Shown piece by piece: positions 8,063 through 18,545 of a stretch of 64,000 bases of DNA (its first letter is position 1; the number at the start of each line of letters is the position of its first letter). The stretch comes from Desulfovibrio sp. A2. GTDB taxonomy: Bacteria > Desulfobacterota > Desulfovibrionia > Desulfovibrionales > Desulfovibrionaceae. The notes beneath the pieces are model-generated. The model was not told the DNA's origin. It searched no databases and was given only the letters and a program-made list of their open reading frames with translations. A program made the translations under genes and the position numbers. Where the stretch lies: NCBI RefSeq assembly GCF_000226255.1, contig NZ_AGFG01000065.1, positions 1 through 64,000 of the forward strand. The letters are read 5' to 3'.

Positions 8063-8626
8063 CTAGTCCTTGCCCGGCTCGTAGCCGGGCAGCACGATGG
8101 ACGAGGGCGCGCCCGCCGCGCCGGAGCCCTTGGGACAGTCCTTGAGCAAGCTGCATATCTCGCAGCCGCCCTTGAACGGAAAATGGGTGACCACGGCGTA
8201 ACGGCGTGACAGGGTGGGGCCGTCGCCGGTGTAGGGCAGGCCCTCGGCTTCCAGCGCGGCGCGCAACTTGTCGGTGGGCTTGGGCGCGGGGGCGCAGCCT
8301 ACGTCCTCCACCTCGGGCAGCAGGGTATGCACGGCGCTCATGACCATGGTCTGGGCCAGGGAGTTGATGATGAAGGCGTCGGAGGGGGAGTTTTCCCACG
8401 CCTCGTCCACGTCTTCCTCCACTGCGGCGTCCAGCCAGACCACCAGGTACTGGATCTTGCCGGTGTCCACGCGCAGGGCGTGCAGCTTGTCCATCCAGGC
8501 TTCCCAGCGCTGCATCAGGCGGTTCATCACCTCTCCGCCGATGCGCGTCTCCTGGCTGGTGTTCATCAGCAGCTCCACGTCGAAGTAGGGCTGCACTTCC
8601 AGCGTTTCAGCACTATGTTCCGCCAT
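8063..8626 (-). CDS. Hypothetical protein, 187 aa
   Basis: The soluble acidic protein has MAEHSAETLEVQPYFDVELL at its start, a helical middle with many Trp and Asp/Glu, and a C-terminal CEICSLLKDC segment that could bind metal or form a disulfide. The ATG at 8626 has GGAGA 8 bases upstream; the frame stays open to 8935 but that part is random-looking GC-rich sequence. No family is recognised. It appears monocistronic with a clear terminator. The 376 bases upstream (8627-9002) hold no supported gene. Confidence 0.75.
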   Translation of the reverse strand: MAEHSAETLEVQPYFDVELLMNTSQETRIGGEVMNRLMQRWEAWMDKLHALRVDTGKIQYLVVWLDAAVEEDVDEAWENSPSDAFIINSLAQTMVMSAVHTLLPEVEDVGCAPAPKPTDKLRAALEAEGLPYTGDGPTLSRRYAVVTHFPFKGGCEICSLLKDCPKGSGAAGAPSSIVLPGYEPGKD

Positions 8627-9002
8627 GTCCCTGTCTCCTGGGGTTATGCTCGTGTGGGTGCGCGGTGCGACGCGCCGGGGCGCGTGCCCTTGGGCGCGCA
8701 GGCGTCGATGCGGCCGCAGCGCAAGTCGCGCGGCATGGGCCGTCCGGCGTCGTCGTGGACGAGACTTTGCGCGAAAGGCGCGGGGCGCGTCAAGACACAA
8801 GGGCACGAAGAACCACGCGCGCCGCGCGGGGAGCGCGGGCGGAAGCAAGGGGGCGGAAAGCACGCAGGCGGGGCATCCGGTTTGTGCCGGGACCGGTTTG
8901 TGACGCGGCGGACAGATGCGCGCGGCGGCGGACACGACAATTCCTTCCGTGCGCCCGCATGACGCCCGGATGCCGCGCTGCGGTCAGCGGCGCGTTGGGT
9001 GG
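8627..9002. other. Gene-free GC-rich interval
   Basis: No ribosome binding site with a plausible protein, no clear hairpin and no repeat was found. It presumably holds the promoter of the 187-aa gene. Confidence 0.5.
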
Positions 9003-9494
9003 CTACTGGACGAAGTAGCGCTCCATGAGGGCATGGCTGCCGGAATCGCCGCCGATGAAGGCCGCGCCCACCCGCGTCGAGCCCTTGCCGCGCTCGTTGC
9101 GTGAACTGCGGCAGCGCATGCGCACCGGCGGGTTGCTGTCGTCCAGCCGGAAGATGACTTCGAATTCGCCATCGGCCAGGCGCACGTCCAATTCGGAATT
9201 GGGGGGCATGCGAAAGCCCACGCCGTTCAACGATATGTCGTACAGTTCCACGGGCTGGTAGCGGCCGTAATGGCCATCCGGCTCGGTGACGTACACCACC
9301 CCCGGCAGGCGGATGGGGTGGCGTTCGAAGGCGCGCCTGTCCGCGTCGTCGCGTGCTTTGGCGTCGCGGCGCAACAGGTAGCGTTCCAGCAGCCCCTCCA
9401 CGAGGGCCGTCGTGGTGATGCCCATTTCTTCCGCGGCGGAATCTATGCGCTTCAGCAGGTCGTGGGCGATGCGGAGTTCGCGGAATCTTCTCAT
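9003..9494 (-). CDS. PilZ-domain protein with N-terminal ribbon-helix-helix-like segment
   Basis: The product is a 163-aa cytosolic protein. The C-terminal domain carries the cyclic-di-GMP binding signature of PilZ: arginines in DRRAFERHP near residue 60, then DISLNGVGF near residue 90. The first 45 residues (RIAHDLLKRIDSAAEEMGITTTALVEGLL, given in part: LLKRIDSAAEEMGI) resemble a helix-turn or RHH fold. The start at 9494 follows GGGAGAG; upstream codons are not conserved-looking. A sigma54-type promoter lies about 60 bases upstream and a sigma54 activator is divergently encoded at 10000. The output partner is unknown. Confidence 0.88.
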   Translation of the reverse strand: MRRFRELRIAHDLLKRIDSAAEEMGITTTALVEGLLERYLLRRDAKARDDADRRAFERHPIRLPGVVYVTEPDGHYGRYQPVELYDISLNGVGFRMPPNSELDVRLADGEFEVIFRLDDSNPPVRMRCRSSRNERGKGSTRVGAAFIGGDSGSHALMERYFVQ

Positions 9495-9550
9495 GACGGC
9501 TCTCCCGGGTTGTCTACAAAAGGCAGACAAAGACGCTTGCCGCCAAGACA

Positions 9551-9566
9551 TGAAAAGTCCGTGCCA
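9551..9566 (-). promoter_or_regulatory. Candidate sigma54 (-24/-12) promoter for the PilZ gene
   Basis: Minus strand TGGCAC-N5-TTTCA matches the consensus TGGCAC-N5-TTGCA at 10 of 11 fixed positions. It lies 57 bases upstream of the start codon. Confidence 0.6.
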
Positions 9567-9665
9567 TTCGATGTCGAGGAAAATGCCATTCCAGATTTTA
9601 TTATTTAAAAGCAACGTGTTATGTGTTTCATGGTGAGCCTGTTTCATCGGTTGAACGCACCGTGC

Positions 9666-9699
9666 TGGTCCGGCCGGACCACATTTCGTCCGGACAAAC
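9666..9699. promoter_or_regulatory. Paired palindromes, candidate activator binding sites
   Basis: TGGTCCGGCCGGACCA (9666-9681) is a perfect palindrome, and GTCCGGAC (9688-9695) is a second one 18 bp away centre to centre. They lie 100-135 bp upstream of the sigma54 promoter, the usual distance for upstream activating sequences. A weaker inverted repeat GACAATGTTGTC is at 9745-9756. The gap 9495-9999 holds no gene. Confidence 0.5.
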
Positions 9700-9999
9700 T
9701 GGACTGCGGGGCGGAATGGGGGCTGTCAGGCGGGGAAAAGGGCGGACAATGTTGTCTGGCGTAAATCTAGACCCCTTTCCGAAAAAATAATGCTGTGGCA
9801 TAACATATGGACAGCTTCACGCGGGGTTGACCGCGTTGGCTGAAGGGGGGGGCTGCCGCATCGGCGGGTGTCCGGTGCGGCATTTCCGGATTTTCCGGAA
9901 CCAGAATGGAAGCATCCGGGTTGCGCGGGGCCTGCGGACAGGCCGCGCGGCGCCAGGGCGTACTACGGGGCACGGGCGGCAGCGCCGGTGAAAGGGACC

Positions 10000-11646
<1,647 letters not shown>

Positions 11647-12061
11647 CGCATCCGCGTCTTGCCCCGGCTCCGGCTCCGTGCCCGCTCCCGGTCTGATTCC
11701 CCCTTCGCCGCCTTTCCATATGCGGGGCTGTGCCGCACGCTTCGCCCATCCCCCCCGTCCCGCCCAAGCCCCAATCCGTCAGTCCGCCAGGCGGCCAATC
11801 CGTCCGGTCTGCCCGCGTTTTCCGCCCCGCGCCTGCTCCCGGCATGCCCGGCCCGCCGCCCCCCCCCCGCGCGCGGGGCTTTCGGTGCATGGGGCGCGAC
11901 AACCATCAGACATTTCTGTTACATGAAGGGCAAGGCTGGCCGTCGTCCGGCTGCCGTCCCCGATGCGGCCATGCGCCTGAAGAACACGTGTTCCCTAATG
12001 TTCGTGAGCAGTTGTCCGATAAGTGCAGTACACACTCATCCTGTTACAGTGCGAGGCGTGC
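11647..12061. other. Intergenic region with MCP promoter
   Basis: This GC-rich interval has no supported gene. Near its 3' end are a perfect palindrome GAACACGTGTTC (11982-11993) and, three bases on, the sigma28-type promoter annotated separately. Confidence 0.5.
11996..12022 (+). promoter_or_regulatory. Sigma28 (FliA)-type promoter of the chemoreceptor gene
   Basis: TAATGTTC-N11-TCCGATAA has the exact spacing of the flagellar consensus TAAAGTTT-N11-GCCGATAA and 13 of 16 matches. It starts 66 bases before the MCP start. Confidence 0.7.
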
Positions 12062-14095
12062 ATGAAGCTGACGATTCTTCGCAAATTGCTCGTCATGGTC
12101 ATCTGTATAGTGCTGCTTACGGCAGCCGCCATTTTCGGCACGGCCCACCATTTCATGACGCGCGGCTTCGCCGATGAATCGGCGCAGGCGGTGACCCGGT
12201 TGCGCGACGTGGTGGCGCGCAACATTGGCGACCGGTCCAGCAAGTTTCTGGAGGAAGTGAACCTGGTGGCCCAGCACGCGGAATTTTCCGCGGCCGTGGC
12301 CGAGGGCGATGGCGCGCGCGCGGCGGAACTGGCCAAGCGGCTGATGCGCGACGTGGGGTCGGACTTCATGACCGTCACCGACGCCAAGGGCAACGTACTG
12401 GCGCGCGGGCATTCGGACAAGACGGGCGATTCGGTGCTCGACCAGGACACCGTGCGCCGCGCCCTGCGCGGCGAGGCCAGCGTGGGGGTTATCGCGGGCA
12501 CGGTGGTGCCGTTCACCCTGCGCGCGGGCGCGCCCATCCGCAGGGACGGCAAGGTGGTGGGCACGGTGGCCATCGGCGCCTCGCTGGTGCGCGAGGGCTT
12601 CGTGGACGACATCAAGTCGTTCACCGGCCTGGAGGTTACCGTGTTCAAGGGCGACACGCGCGTCATGACCACCATCGTGCGCGACGGCAAGCGGGCCATC
12701 GGCACGCGCATGGACAACCCCAAGGTGATGGAGACGGTGTTCAACGCGGGCAAGACGTTCCTTGCGCGCAACCTGATCCTGGGCAGCGAATACGAGACGG
12801 CGTATTGGCCCATCCTGGACATGGAGGGCAAGACCATCGGCATGTGGTTCATCGGCATGCCGGTGGCCAGCATCATCGCCGCGCAGGACCGGGTGACCCA
12901 TTCCTCGCTGGTGGTGATGGCGGCGGTGCTGCCGGTGATGATCGTGGTGGCGTGGCTGTTGGCCCGCGCCCTGTCGCGGCCCATTTCGCGCACCACCGCC
13001 TACGCCACGGCCGTGGCCGCAGGAGACCTGGGGTCCGAACTCACGGTGCGCACCGGCGACGAGGTGGGCCAGTTGGCAGACGCCCTGCGGTCCATGGTGG
13101 GCACGCTGAAGGACAAGATAGGCGAGGCGCAGGAACAGAGCCGCCTTGCGGCGGAAGAGACGGAAAAGGCCCGCCAGGCCATGGCCGACGCCGAGGCCGC
13201 CCGCGCCCGTGGCGAACAGGCCCGGCGCGAAGGCATGCTGCACGCCGCGCGCGAACTGGAAGGCATCGTGGACATCGTTTCCGCCGCGTCGGAAGAGCTT
13301 TCGGCGCAGATAGAGCAGTCGTCGCGCGGGGCGGAACTGCAAAGCCGCCGCACCGGCGAGACCGCCGTGGCCATGGAAGAGATGAACGCCACGGTGCTGG
13401 AGGTGGCCCGCAGCGCCGGGCTTGCCGCGGACACCGCCAACGACGCCAAGGCCAAGGCCACGGCCGGGTCGGGCATCGTGGACGCCATGATCGACGGCAT
13501 CGGCGTGGTGCAACGCCATTCCGAGGCCCTGAACCGCGACATGGATTCCCTGGGCAAGAGCACCGAGCGCATCGGAGCCATTCTGGGCGTGATTTCGGAC
13601 ATCGCCGACCAGACCAACCTGCTGGCGCTGAACGCCGCCATCGAAGCCGCGCGCGCAGGGGATGCCGGGCGCGGCTTTGCCGTGGTGGCCGACGAGGTGC
13701 GCAAGCTGGCCGAAAAGACCATGACCGCCACCAAGGAAGTGGGCGAGGCCATCGGCGGCATCCAGCAGGGCGCGCGGGTAAGCATCGCCCAGGTGGGCGA
13801 GACGGCTCGCGAGGTGGAAAGCGTTACCGGCAGGGCGCGCGAAGCGGGGCAGTCGCTGGGGGCCATCGTGGCGTTGGCCGATTCGGTGTCCGACCAGGTG
13901 CGTTCCATCGCCACCGCCAGCGAGCAGCAGTCCGCCGCGTCCGACGAGATCAACCGGGCCGTGGAGGAGGTCAACCGCATCTCCACCGAGACCAGCGACG
14001 CCATGCGTCAGTCGGCCCAGGCCGTGACCGAGCTTGCGGCCCAGGCCCAGCGCCTGAAGGCCATCATCGAGCAGATGCAGCGCGAAAACGCCTGA
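12062..14095 (+). CDS. Methyl-accepting chemotaxis protein with periplasmic Cache-type sensor
   Basis: The product is a 677-aa membrane chemoreceptor. TM1 is at about residues 7-28, a Cache-like periplasmic domain at about 30-278 ([19 protein letters not shown] and [17 protein letters not shown] are typical), and TM2 at about 281-303. A HAMP domain is at about 305-357, and the cytoplasmic signalling domain follows. Its hairpin tip [20 protein letters not shown] lies near residue 520. It relays ligand state to CheA/CheW. No pentapeptide for CheR docking is seen at the C terminus. The ATG at 12062 follows GAGG. It is monocistronic. The ligand is unknown. Confidence 0.95.
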   Translation: MKLTILRKLLVMVICIVLLTAAAIFGTAHHFMTRGFADESAQAVTRLRDVVARNIGDRSSKFLEEVNLVAQHAEFSAAVAEGDGARAAELAKRLMRDVGSDFMTVTDAKGNVLARGHSDKTGDSVLDQDTVRRALRGEASVGVIAGTVVPFTLRAGAPIRRDGKVVGTVAIGASLVREGFVDDIKSFTGLEVTVFKGDTRVMTTIVRDGKRAIGTRMDNPKVMETVFNAGKTFLARNLILGSEYETAYWPILDMEGKTIGMWFIGMPVASIIAAQDRVTHSSLVVMAAVLPVMIVVAWLLARALSRPISRTTAYATAVAAGDLGSELTVRTGDEVGQLADALRSMVGTLKDKIGEAQEQSRLAAEETEKARQAMADAEAARARGEQARREGMLHAARELEGIVDIVSAASEELSAQIEQSSRGAELQSRRTGETAVAMEEMNATVLEVARSAGLAADTANDAKAKATAGSGIVDAMIDGIGVVQRHSEALNRDMDSLGKSTERIGAILGVISDIADQTNLLALNAAIEAARAGDAGRGFAVVADEVRKLAEKTMTATKEVGEAIGGIQQGARVSIAQVGETAREVESVTGRAREAGQSLGAIVALADSVSDQVRSIATASEQQSAASDEINRAVEEVNRISTETSDAMRQSAQAVTELAAQAQRLKAIIEQMQRENA

Positions 14096-14172
14096 CGGGG
14101 CGCGGAGACCCCATTGGCTCATGGCAGCGGGCGGGGCAAGCCCGGCGCGGTTTTGAAGAATATGGAAACAAC

Positions 14173-14209
14173 GACCGGGGCCGTCCCTTGCAAGGGGACG
14201 GTCCCGGTC
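14173..14209 (+). terminator. Hairpin after chemoreceptor gene
   Basis: GACCGGGGCCGTCCC / GGGGACGGTCCCGGTC arms form a long stem 78 bases after the stop. No T-run follows, so intrinsic termination is likely but not certain. Confidence 0.55.
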
Positions 14210-14352
14210 ATGCATTGGCGGCGCGGGCCAGGGGGGCGCCGGAATCTTTCGTTGTTCGCGGGGTGTGCGCCGCGTCGTACTCCGTTGACCGTGCAATTCC
14301 CGCCAGGGTTCGCCCGCGCGGGCGTGGGGACGGCGAGGGCCGGGCGGGCTGG

Positions 14353-14577
14353 CTAGCCCCCGCCAACGGCGGGGAACAGGCCCAACTGGTCGCCTTCGGC
14401 CAGGCGCGCTTGCGGGGTGACGTGCACCCCGTTGACGAAAAGTATCTTCACGTCGTCCGGCGCGATGCCAAGGCGCTGCATGGCCTCGGCCACGTCCGCC
14501 CCTTCCGGCAGGTCCAGCGTGCCGCCGGGCGGGCTCTTGCGGGCCAGCGTGGCGAAACATTTCACATGGATGAGCAT
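14353..14577 (-). CDS. MoaD/ThiS-family sulfur carrier-like protein
   Basis: The 74-aa ubiquitin-like protein has a beta-grasp pattern (HVKCFATLARKSPPGG, then ILFVNGVHVTPQARLAEGDQ) and ends LFPAVGGG. The Gly-Gly end is the site of adenylation and thiocarboxylation in MoaD and ThiS; here one extra Gly follows. Its start overlaps the end of the HD-GYP response regulator gene by 16 bases, so translation is probably coupled. A role in molybdopterin/tungstopterin or another sulfur transfer route is known for the family. Which one applies here is undetermined because no moaE, thiG or E1-like gene is adjacent. Confidence 0.88.
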   Translation of the reverse strand: MLIHVKCFATLARKSPPGGTLDLPEGADVAEAMQRLGIAPDDVKILFVNGVHVTPQARLAEGDQLGLFPAVGGG

Positions 14578-15659
14578 ACGGCGTGTCCGTTCTTCAGTTG
14601 GCGCAGCACGGCGGCCACGTCGGGCAGGTCGGCGTGGTTGCCGCGCAGCAGTTCAAGGCAGGCGTCCACCGCATCCGGGTCGTACAGTCTGCCGCTGTTG
14701 TTGGAAAGTTCGTCCATGGCCGCCTCCAGGCAGTGGGCAGGGCGGTAGGGGCGGTGCGAGCACATGGCCTCGGCCACGTCGGCCACGCCCAGGATGCGCG
14801 CGCCGGGCAGAAGGTCGCCGCCCGAGATGCCGTGCGGGTAGCCCGAGCCGTCCAGCCGTTCATGGTGCTGCAGCACCATGCGCGCCACCGGGTGGGGAAA
14901 GGGGATGCTTTCCAGAATGTCGTGCCCGAACTGGGGGTGCTGGCGCAGGAAGGCCATTTCGTGGGCGTCGAGCACGGTGGGCTTCAACAGGTACTGGGCG
15001 GGGATGCACAGCTTGCCGATGTCGTGCAGCATGCCCGCCACCCGCACCGATTCCACCTGTTCGTCGGTCATGCCCAGCCGCCGGGCCATGGCCGTGGCCA
15101 GTACGGTGACCCGTGCCTGGTGGGTGCCGGTATAGGCGTCCTTCAGGTTGGTGACCCGCGACAGGGAGTCCACCGTGGCTTCCAGCAGGCCGCTGAGCTG
15201 GACGTAGGCGGCGCTGAGTTCGCGGGTGCGGTCTTCGATGCGCGCCTCCAGTTCGGCCCGGTAGGCTTCGTTTTCGGCCAGCAGGCGGGAACGCTCGAGG
15301 CAGCGTTCCACCGTGTGCTCCAGCGCCCCCATGTCCTCCACGGGTTTGGTCAGGTAGTCCCAGGCCCCTTCGCGCAGCGCGGCGACCGCGTCGCGCAGCA
15401 CCCCGGTGCCGGAAACAACCACCACGGGCGTGCCCCGGCCGGAAGCCGCGATGGCCCGGATGACCGACAGGCCGTCCAGCACCGGCATGCGCAGGTCCAC
15501 CAGCACCAGGTCCGGCCTGTACGCTTCCCACGCGTCCAGCCCCGCGCGGCCGTCCCCGGCCTGCAGCACCTCGTAGCCGCTGTCCGACAGGAAGTCGGAC
15601 AGCGAACCGCGAACCTGCGGGTCGTCGTCGATGACCAGGATGCGGGGCGGCGTGGACAT
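14562..15659 (-). CDS. Response regulator with HD-GYP phosphodiesterase domain
   Basis: The 365-aa cytosolic protein has a receiver domain at residues 1-120 with phosphoacceptor Asp55 in LVLVDLRMP. A short helical linker follows, then an HD-GYP domain with HDIGK and HHERLDGSGYPHG. HD-GYP enzymes hydrolyse cyclic-di-GMP, and all metal-binding motifs look intact, so an active phosphodiesterase under phosphorelay control is expected. No strong ribosome binding site precedes the ATG at 15659. It overlaps the downstream MoaD-like gene. The partner kinase is not in the window. Confidence 0.93.
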   Translation of the reverse strand: MSTPPRILVIDDDPQVRGSLSDFLSDSGYEVLQAGDGRAGLDAWEAYRPDLVLVDLRMPVLDGLSVIRAIAASGRGTPVVVVSGTGVLRDAVAALREGAWDYLTKPVEDMGALEHTVERCLERSRLLAENEAYRAELEARIEDRTRELSAAYVQLSGLLEATVDSLSRVTNLKDAYTGTHQARVTVLATAMARRLGMTDEQVESVRVAGMLHDIGKLCIPAQYLLKPTVLDAHEMAFLRQHPQFGHDILESIPFPHPVARMVLQHHERLDGSGYPHGISGGDLLPGARILGVADVAEAMCSHRPYRPAHCLEAAMDELSNNSGRLYDPDAVDACLELLRGNHADLPDVAAVLRQLKNGHAVCSSM

Positions 15660-16002
15660 GGCGTGTTCCGTGGCCGTGGCGGGTTGGGGGAAGGGCGCGG
15701 CCCATGGCCGGAGATGCGGGACATGCCGGGCCGGGCCGGACCGAGCCGGGCCGTAGCCGGGGCTGATTGACCGGAAGCGGGGCACATGCCCGCGAGGTCC
15801 GTGATACTCGGGCGAGTATCGAGTATGCGAACCCTAGCAGGGCGCGGCGCACGCCGCAAGGGGCAGATGGAGCAGGCAAGCGGGCGCGCGGCAAAAGGCC
15901 GCGCCTTGGGGCGTCCGCAGGGCGCGCGTCACGCAGAGCATGCACGTCACACGCAGCGGGGCGGGGTGCTTGCCGCGCCGAGTCAGCATGCCTGGCGGGA
16001 GG
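15660..16002. other. Intergenic region with a perfect short palindrome
   Basis: No gene is supported. GATACTCG-GG-CGAGTATC (15803-15820) is a perfect palindrome followed by a third half site GAGTAT. It may be an operator for the HD-GYP regulator gene. Short GGGCCG repeats occur at 15727-15760. Confidence 0.4.
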
Positions 16003-16914
16003 TCACGCCGTGGGGCGGCGGCCCAGCACTCCGCGCAGGCCGGTGCACAGACCCTCGTGTATGCACGGGGTAAGGTGCATCACGGCCGGGAAGGTGGCGC
16101 CCGAGGCGTGCATGGCCTCGCAGGCCAGCGCGGCGGGCTGGCCGTTGCGCAGCGTTTCGGCGATGGCGGCGGCCATGCGCGGCCGGTCGTCCGGTGCCAG
16201 CAGGTCCAGCAATCCGGCCGACGGGGGCAGGGCCGCCGGGTCGAGCCCGAACTGCGCGGCGGCGGCGCGGTTCAGCGAGCGCAGGATGCCCGCCGGGTCG
16301 GTTTCGAACACGGTGACGGACAGCGTGTCGATGAATTCGCGCTGGCGGCGTTCGTGCTCGCGCAGCAGGCGGTACAGCTCGAAGCTCTCGATGGCGTTGG
16401 CGCAGTGCTTGAGGATGAGCGAGAGCAGCGAAAGCAGGATGCCCGAAAGGTTCTTTTCGGTGCGCGGCATGGCCCCGATGAACATGCCCCGCACGCGCGA
16501 GGTGGTGGCCAGCACGCTGAGCACCAGCCTGTGGCTGTTGTCTGAGGAATATACGGTGATGGGCCGGTTTTCGCGCACGGCCAGGGCGAACACGCCCGTC
16601 TCGATGAGCCGCTCCACCTCGTGCTCGATGGCCGGGCCTTCCTCGCTGGGGCGGCACAGCCCCAGCACGAAGTCCGAGGTGTGCTCGTCCACCAGGTAGA
16701 AGGCGGTGACGGAAAACTGCACCAGTTCGCCGATGCGGGCCACCGCCTCGTCCAGCAGGGCGGAGGGTTCTTCCAGCCGGTTGATGCTGGTCTGGAAGTC
16801 GCCGAGGTTGAAGGCCATGTCCAGCACGTCGAGCGTGAACCGGGCCTGGTCCTCCAGGTGGCGCAGCCGGGCGTGCAGGCCCGCGCTGCCGAAGGTGGGG
16901 TCGTTGTTACTCAT
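16003..16914 (-). CDS. GAF/PAS sensory protein without output domain
   Basis: The product is a 303-aa soluble protein. Residues about 20-180 look like a GAF domain (VTAFYLVDEHTSDFVLGL and AVRENRPITVYSSDN), and residues about 200-290 like a PAS domain (FIDTLSVTVFETDPAGILRSLN). No kinase, GGDEF or methyl-accepting region follows, so it should act through a partner. Its ATG lies inside the end of the upstream HDOD gene (8-base overlap), which argues for coupled translation and a joint function. Ligand and partner are unknown. Confidence 0.8.
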   Translation of the reverse strand: MSNNDPTFGSAGLHARLRHLEDQARFTLDVLDMAFNLGDFQTSINRLEEPSALLDEAVARIGELVQFSVTAFYLVDEHTSDFVLGLCRPSEEGPAIEHEVERLIETGVFALAVRENRPITVYSSDNSHRLVLSVLATTSRVRGMFIGAMPRTEKNLSGILLSLLSLILKHCANAIESFELYRLLREHERRQREFIDTLSVTVFETDPAGILRSLNRAAAAQFGLDPAALPPSAGLLDLLAPDDRPRMAAAIAETLRNGQPAALACEAMHASGATFPAVMHLTPCIHEGLCTGLRGVLGRRPTA

Positions 16915-18133
16915 GTGTTTCCAGGAACCTGATGATTTCCAGCACCTGATATTCCATCTGGTTGGCCGTCTGCACCACCGCGCCGGGGGGCAGGCCCAGG
17001 GCCGTCCAGCCTTCGTCGGACAGCGGCGGCACCAGCACCTCGCCGCTGGTGCCGTAGCACAGGGCGTTGGCCAAAAGGTCGGACACGGCCATGATGGCCG
17101 GTTCGCTGCTGCCGCTCGTGCTTTCCGGCGTATGGTGGCGCTGCACGTTGCGTTCGAGCGAGACCGGGCATTTCCATTGCCGCAGGATGGCCCCGCCCAT
17201 CTCGTCGTGGGTGAAGCCGACGATGTCGCGTTCCAGCGAGCGCACGGTGGTCCCGCGCGAACGGGCCTCTGCCAGCAGCAGCCGCCCGTGGTCGGGCAGT
17301 TGCCCGTAGATGGCCAGCCGCCCCATGTCGTGCAGCAGCCCGGCCACGAAGAACCGTTCGCTGTTGCTCATGCGGTGCAGCCCGGCCAGAATGCGCGCGG
17401 CAACGCCGCAGGCGATGGAGTGCGTCCAGAAGGCGCGCATGTCCACAAGGTCCTGCGGCACGCCCCGGAAGGCCGTGACCACGCTGACCCCCATGGCCAG
17501 CGACACCAGTTGGTTGGTGCCGATGATGGACACGGCGCGGGTGATGGTTTCGATGCGCGCCCGCAGCCCGTAGTAGGCGCTGTTGGCGATGCGCAAGAGG
17601 CGCGCCGAAAGGTCGGTGTCCTTGGAAATGATTTCTGCCGCGTCGGCGGCGGAACTGCGCGGGTCGTTGACCACCTCTACCAGGCGGTGGAACACGCTGG
17701 GCAGGGTGCCGAAGCGCATGTCCTCGCGCAGCACCGCCTCCAGGGTCACCGGCCGTGGGGCCGGGTCGGGCCGCATCGGGCAGGGGGCCTCGCCGGGGGC
17801 GGGGGGCCAGGGTGCGGGCGTTGCGGCCAGGCGCAGGGCGCAGTGGCGCATCAGCGCGGCCACGTGCGGGTTGGCGGCGTCGTGCAGGCGGAAGTGGGCG
17901 CGGGTGCGCTCCATGGCCTCGTCGAAGCGGGCGGCCACGGTGGGCGGCATGCCTCCCTCGCCATCCTCCTCGCCGATGACGGCGGCCTCGGTGACGCCCC
18001 ATATCTTGAGTATGCGCAAACCCGCGGGCGACAGCACGTCGCCGCACTTGAACAGCAGCCTGCCGTTGCCGTCGCGGATGTCGTCCGCCACGCGCATGCC
18101 GGGCTTGAGGTCGGTGATGCTGATGCGTGTCAT
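16907..18133 (-). CDS. HDOD-domain signalling protein
   Basis: The product is a 408-aa cytosolic protein. The N-terminal 60 residues form a small beta domain (ISITDLKPGMRVADDIRDGN) common in front of HD-type domains. The HDOD domain covers about residues 145-345 with SAYYGLR, VSIIGTNQLVSLAMGVSVV and HDMGRLAIYG. HDOD proteins are non-hydrolytic relatives of HD-GYP enzymes that help control motility and c-di-GMP signalling. CGGAG precedes the ATG at 18133. The downstream GAF/PAS gene overlaps it by 8 bases, so the two likely form one sensory module. Confidence 0.88.
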   Translation of the reverse strand: MTRISITDLKPGMRVADDIRDGNGRLLFKCGDVLSPAGLRILKIWGVTEAAVIGEEDGEGGMPPTVAARFDEAMERTRAHFRLHDAANPHVAALMRHCALRLAATPAPWPPAPGEAPCPMRPDPAPRPVTLEAVLREDMRFGTLPSVFHRLVEVVNDPRSSAADAAEIISKDTDLSARLLRIANSAYYGLRARIETITRAVSIIGTNQLVSLAMGVSVVTAFRGVPQDLVDMRAFWTHSIACGVAARILAGLHRMSNSERFFVAGLLHDMGRLAIYGQLPDHGRLLLAEARSRGTTVRSLERDIVGFTHDEMGGAILRQWKCPVSLERNVQRHHTPESTSGSSEPAIMAVSDLLANALCYGTSGEVLVPPLSDEGWTALGLPPGAVVQTANQMEYQVLEIIRFLETHE

Positions 18134-18545
18134 GCGGCTCCGTGCGGGGCTCCGTTCGGTGTTCCGTCGTGTGTGGGCTTCCGGGCGGGCGGCCGCCTGC
18201 GTGGTGATCCTGCGCCGTCCGGCGTGGCGTGCCCGGCGAGGGGCATGACGGGCGACACGGACCCAATGCATACTACAGGAAATGGCCGGGCGCATGCAAC
18301 CGCGTTGCCGCACGGCGCGTTGCTTCCCCTTCGGGGCGAGTTCTGGTAGGTACGTGCCCGGAGTGCGTGCCCCGGCATGCATATCCGAAATCCGTCGCGC
18401 GCAGCCGCGAGGCACGGCGGGCGGCGTCACCCGGCGGGGCATTCTTTCATCGCGCATCCTGTACGCGCCGCGTTCGTGCCCGTTTGCAACCGGTTGCAAA
18501 CGGGCGCCACCGGCTCGCCCCATTCCATCGTCCCAAGGAAAGCGA
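18134..18545. other. Divergent promoter region of HDOD and cvpA genes
   Basis: No gene is supported in these 412 bases. The clearest signal is the 28-bp perfect palindrome at 18478-18505, annotated separately. Confidence 0.5.
18478..18505. promoter_or_regulatory. 28-bp perfect palindrome upstream of cvpA
   Basis: The palindrome is centred on TTGCAACCGGTTGCAA and flanked by GCCCGT/ACGGGC arms. The core has the look of a LacI/GntR-type operator, and it could also fold as a hairpin in the cvpA leader. It lies 41 bases before the cvpA start. Confidence 0.5.

Noticed and set aside
8627..8935. N-terminal extension of the 187-aa protein to 8935
   Set aside because: The added residues are Arg/Pro/Ala-rich noise, and a good ribosome binding site fits the ATG at 8626.
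12044..14560. Open frame of 838 codons on the minus strand
   Set aside because: It is antisense to the chemoreceptor gene and has no recognisable domain.
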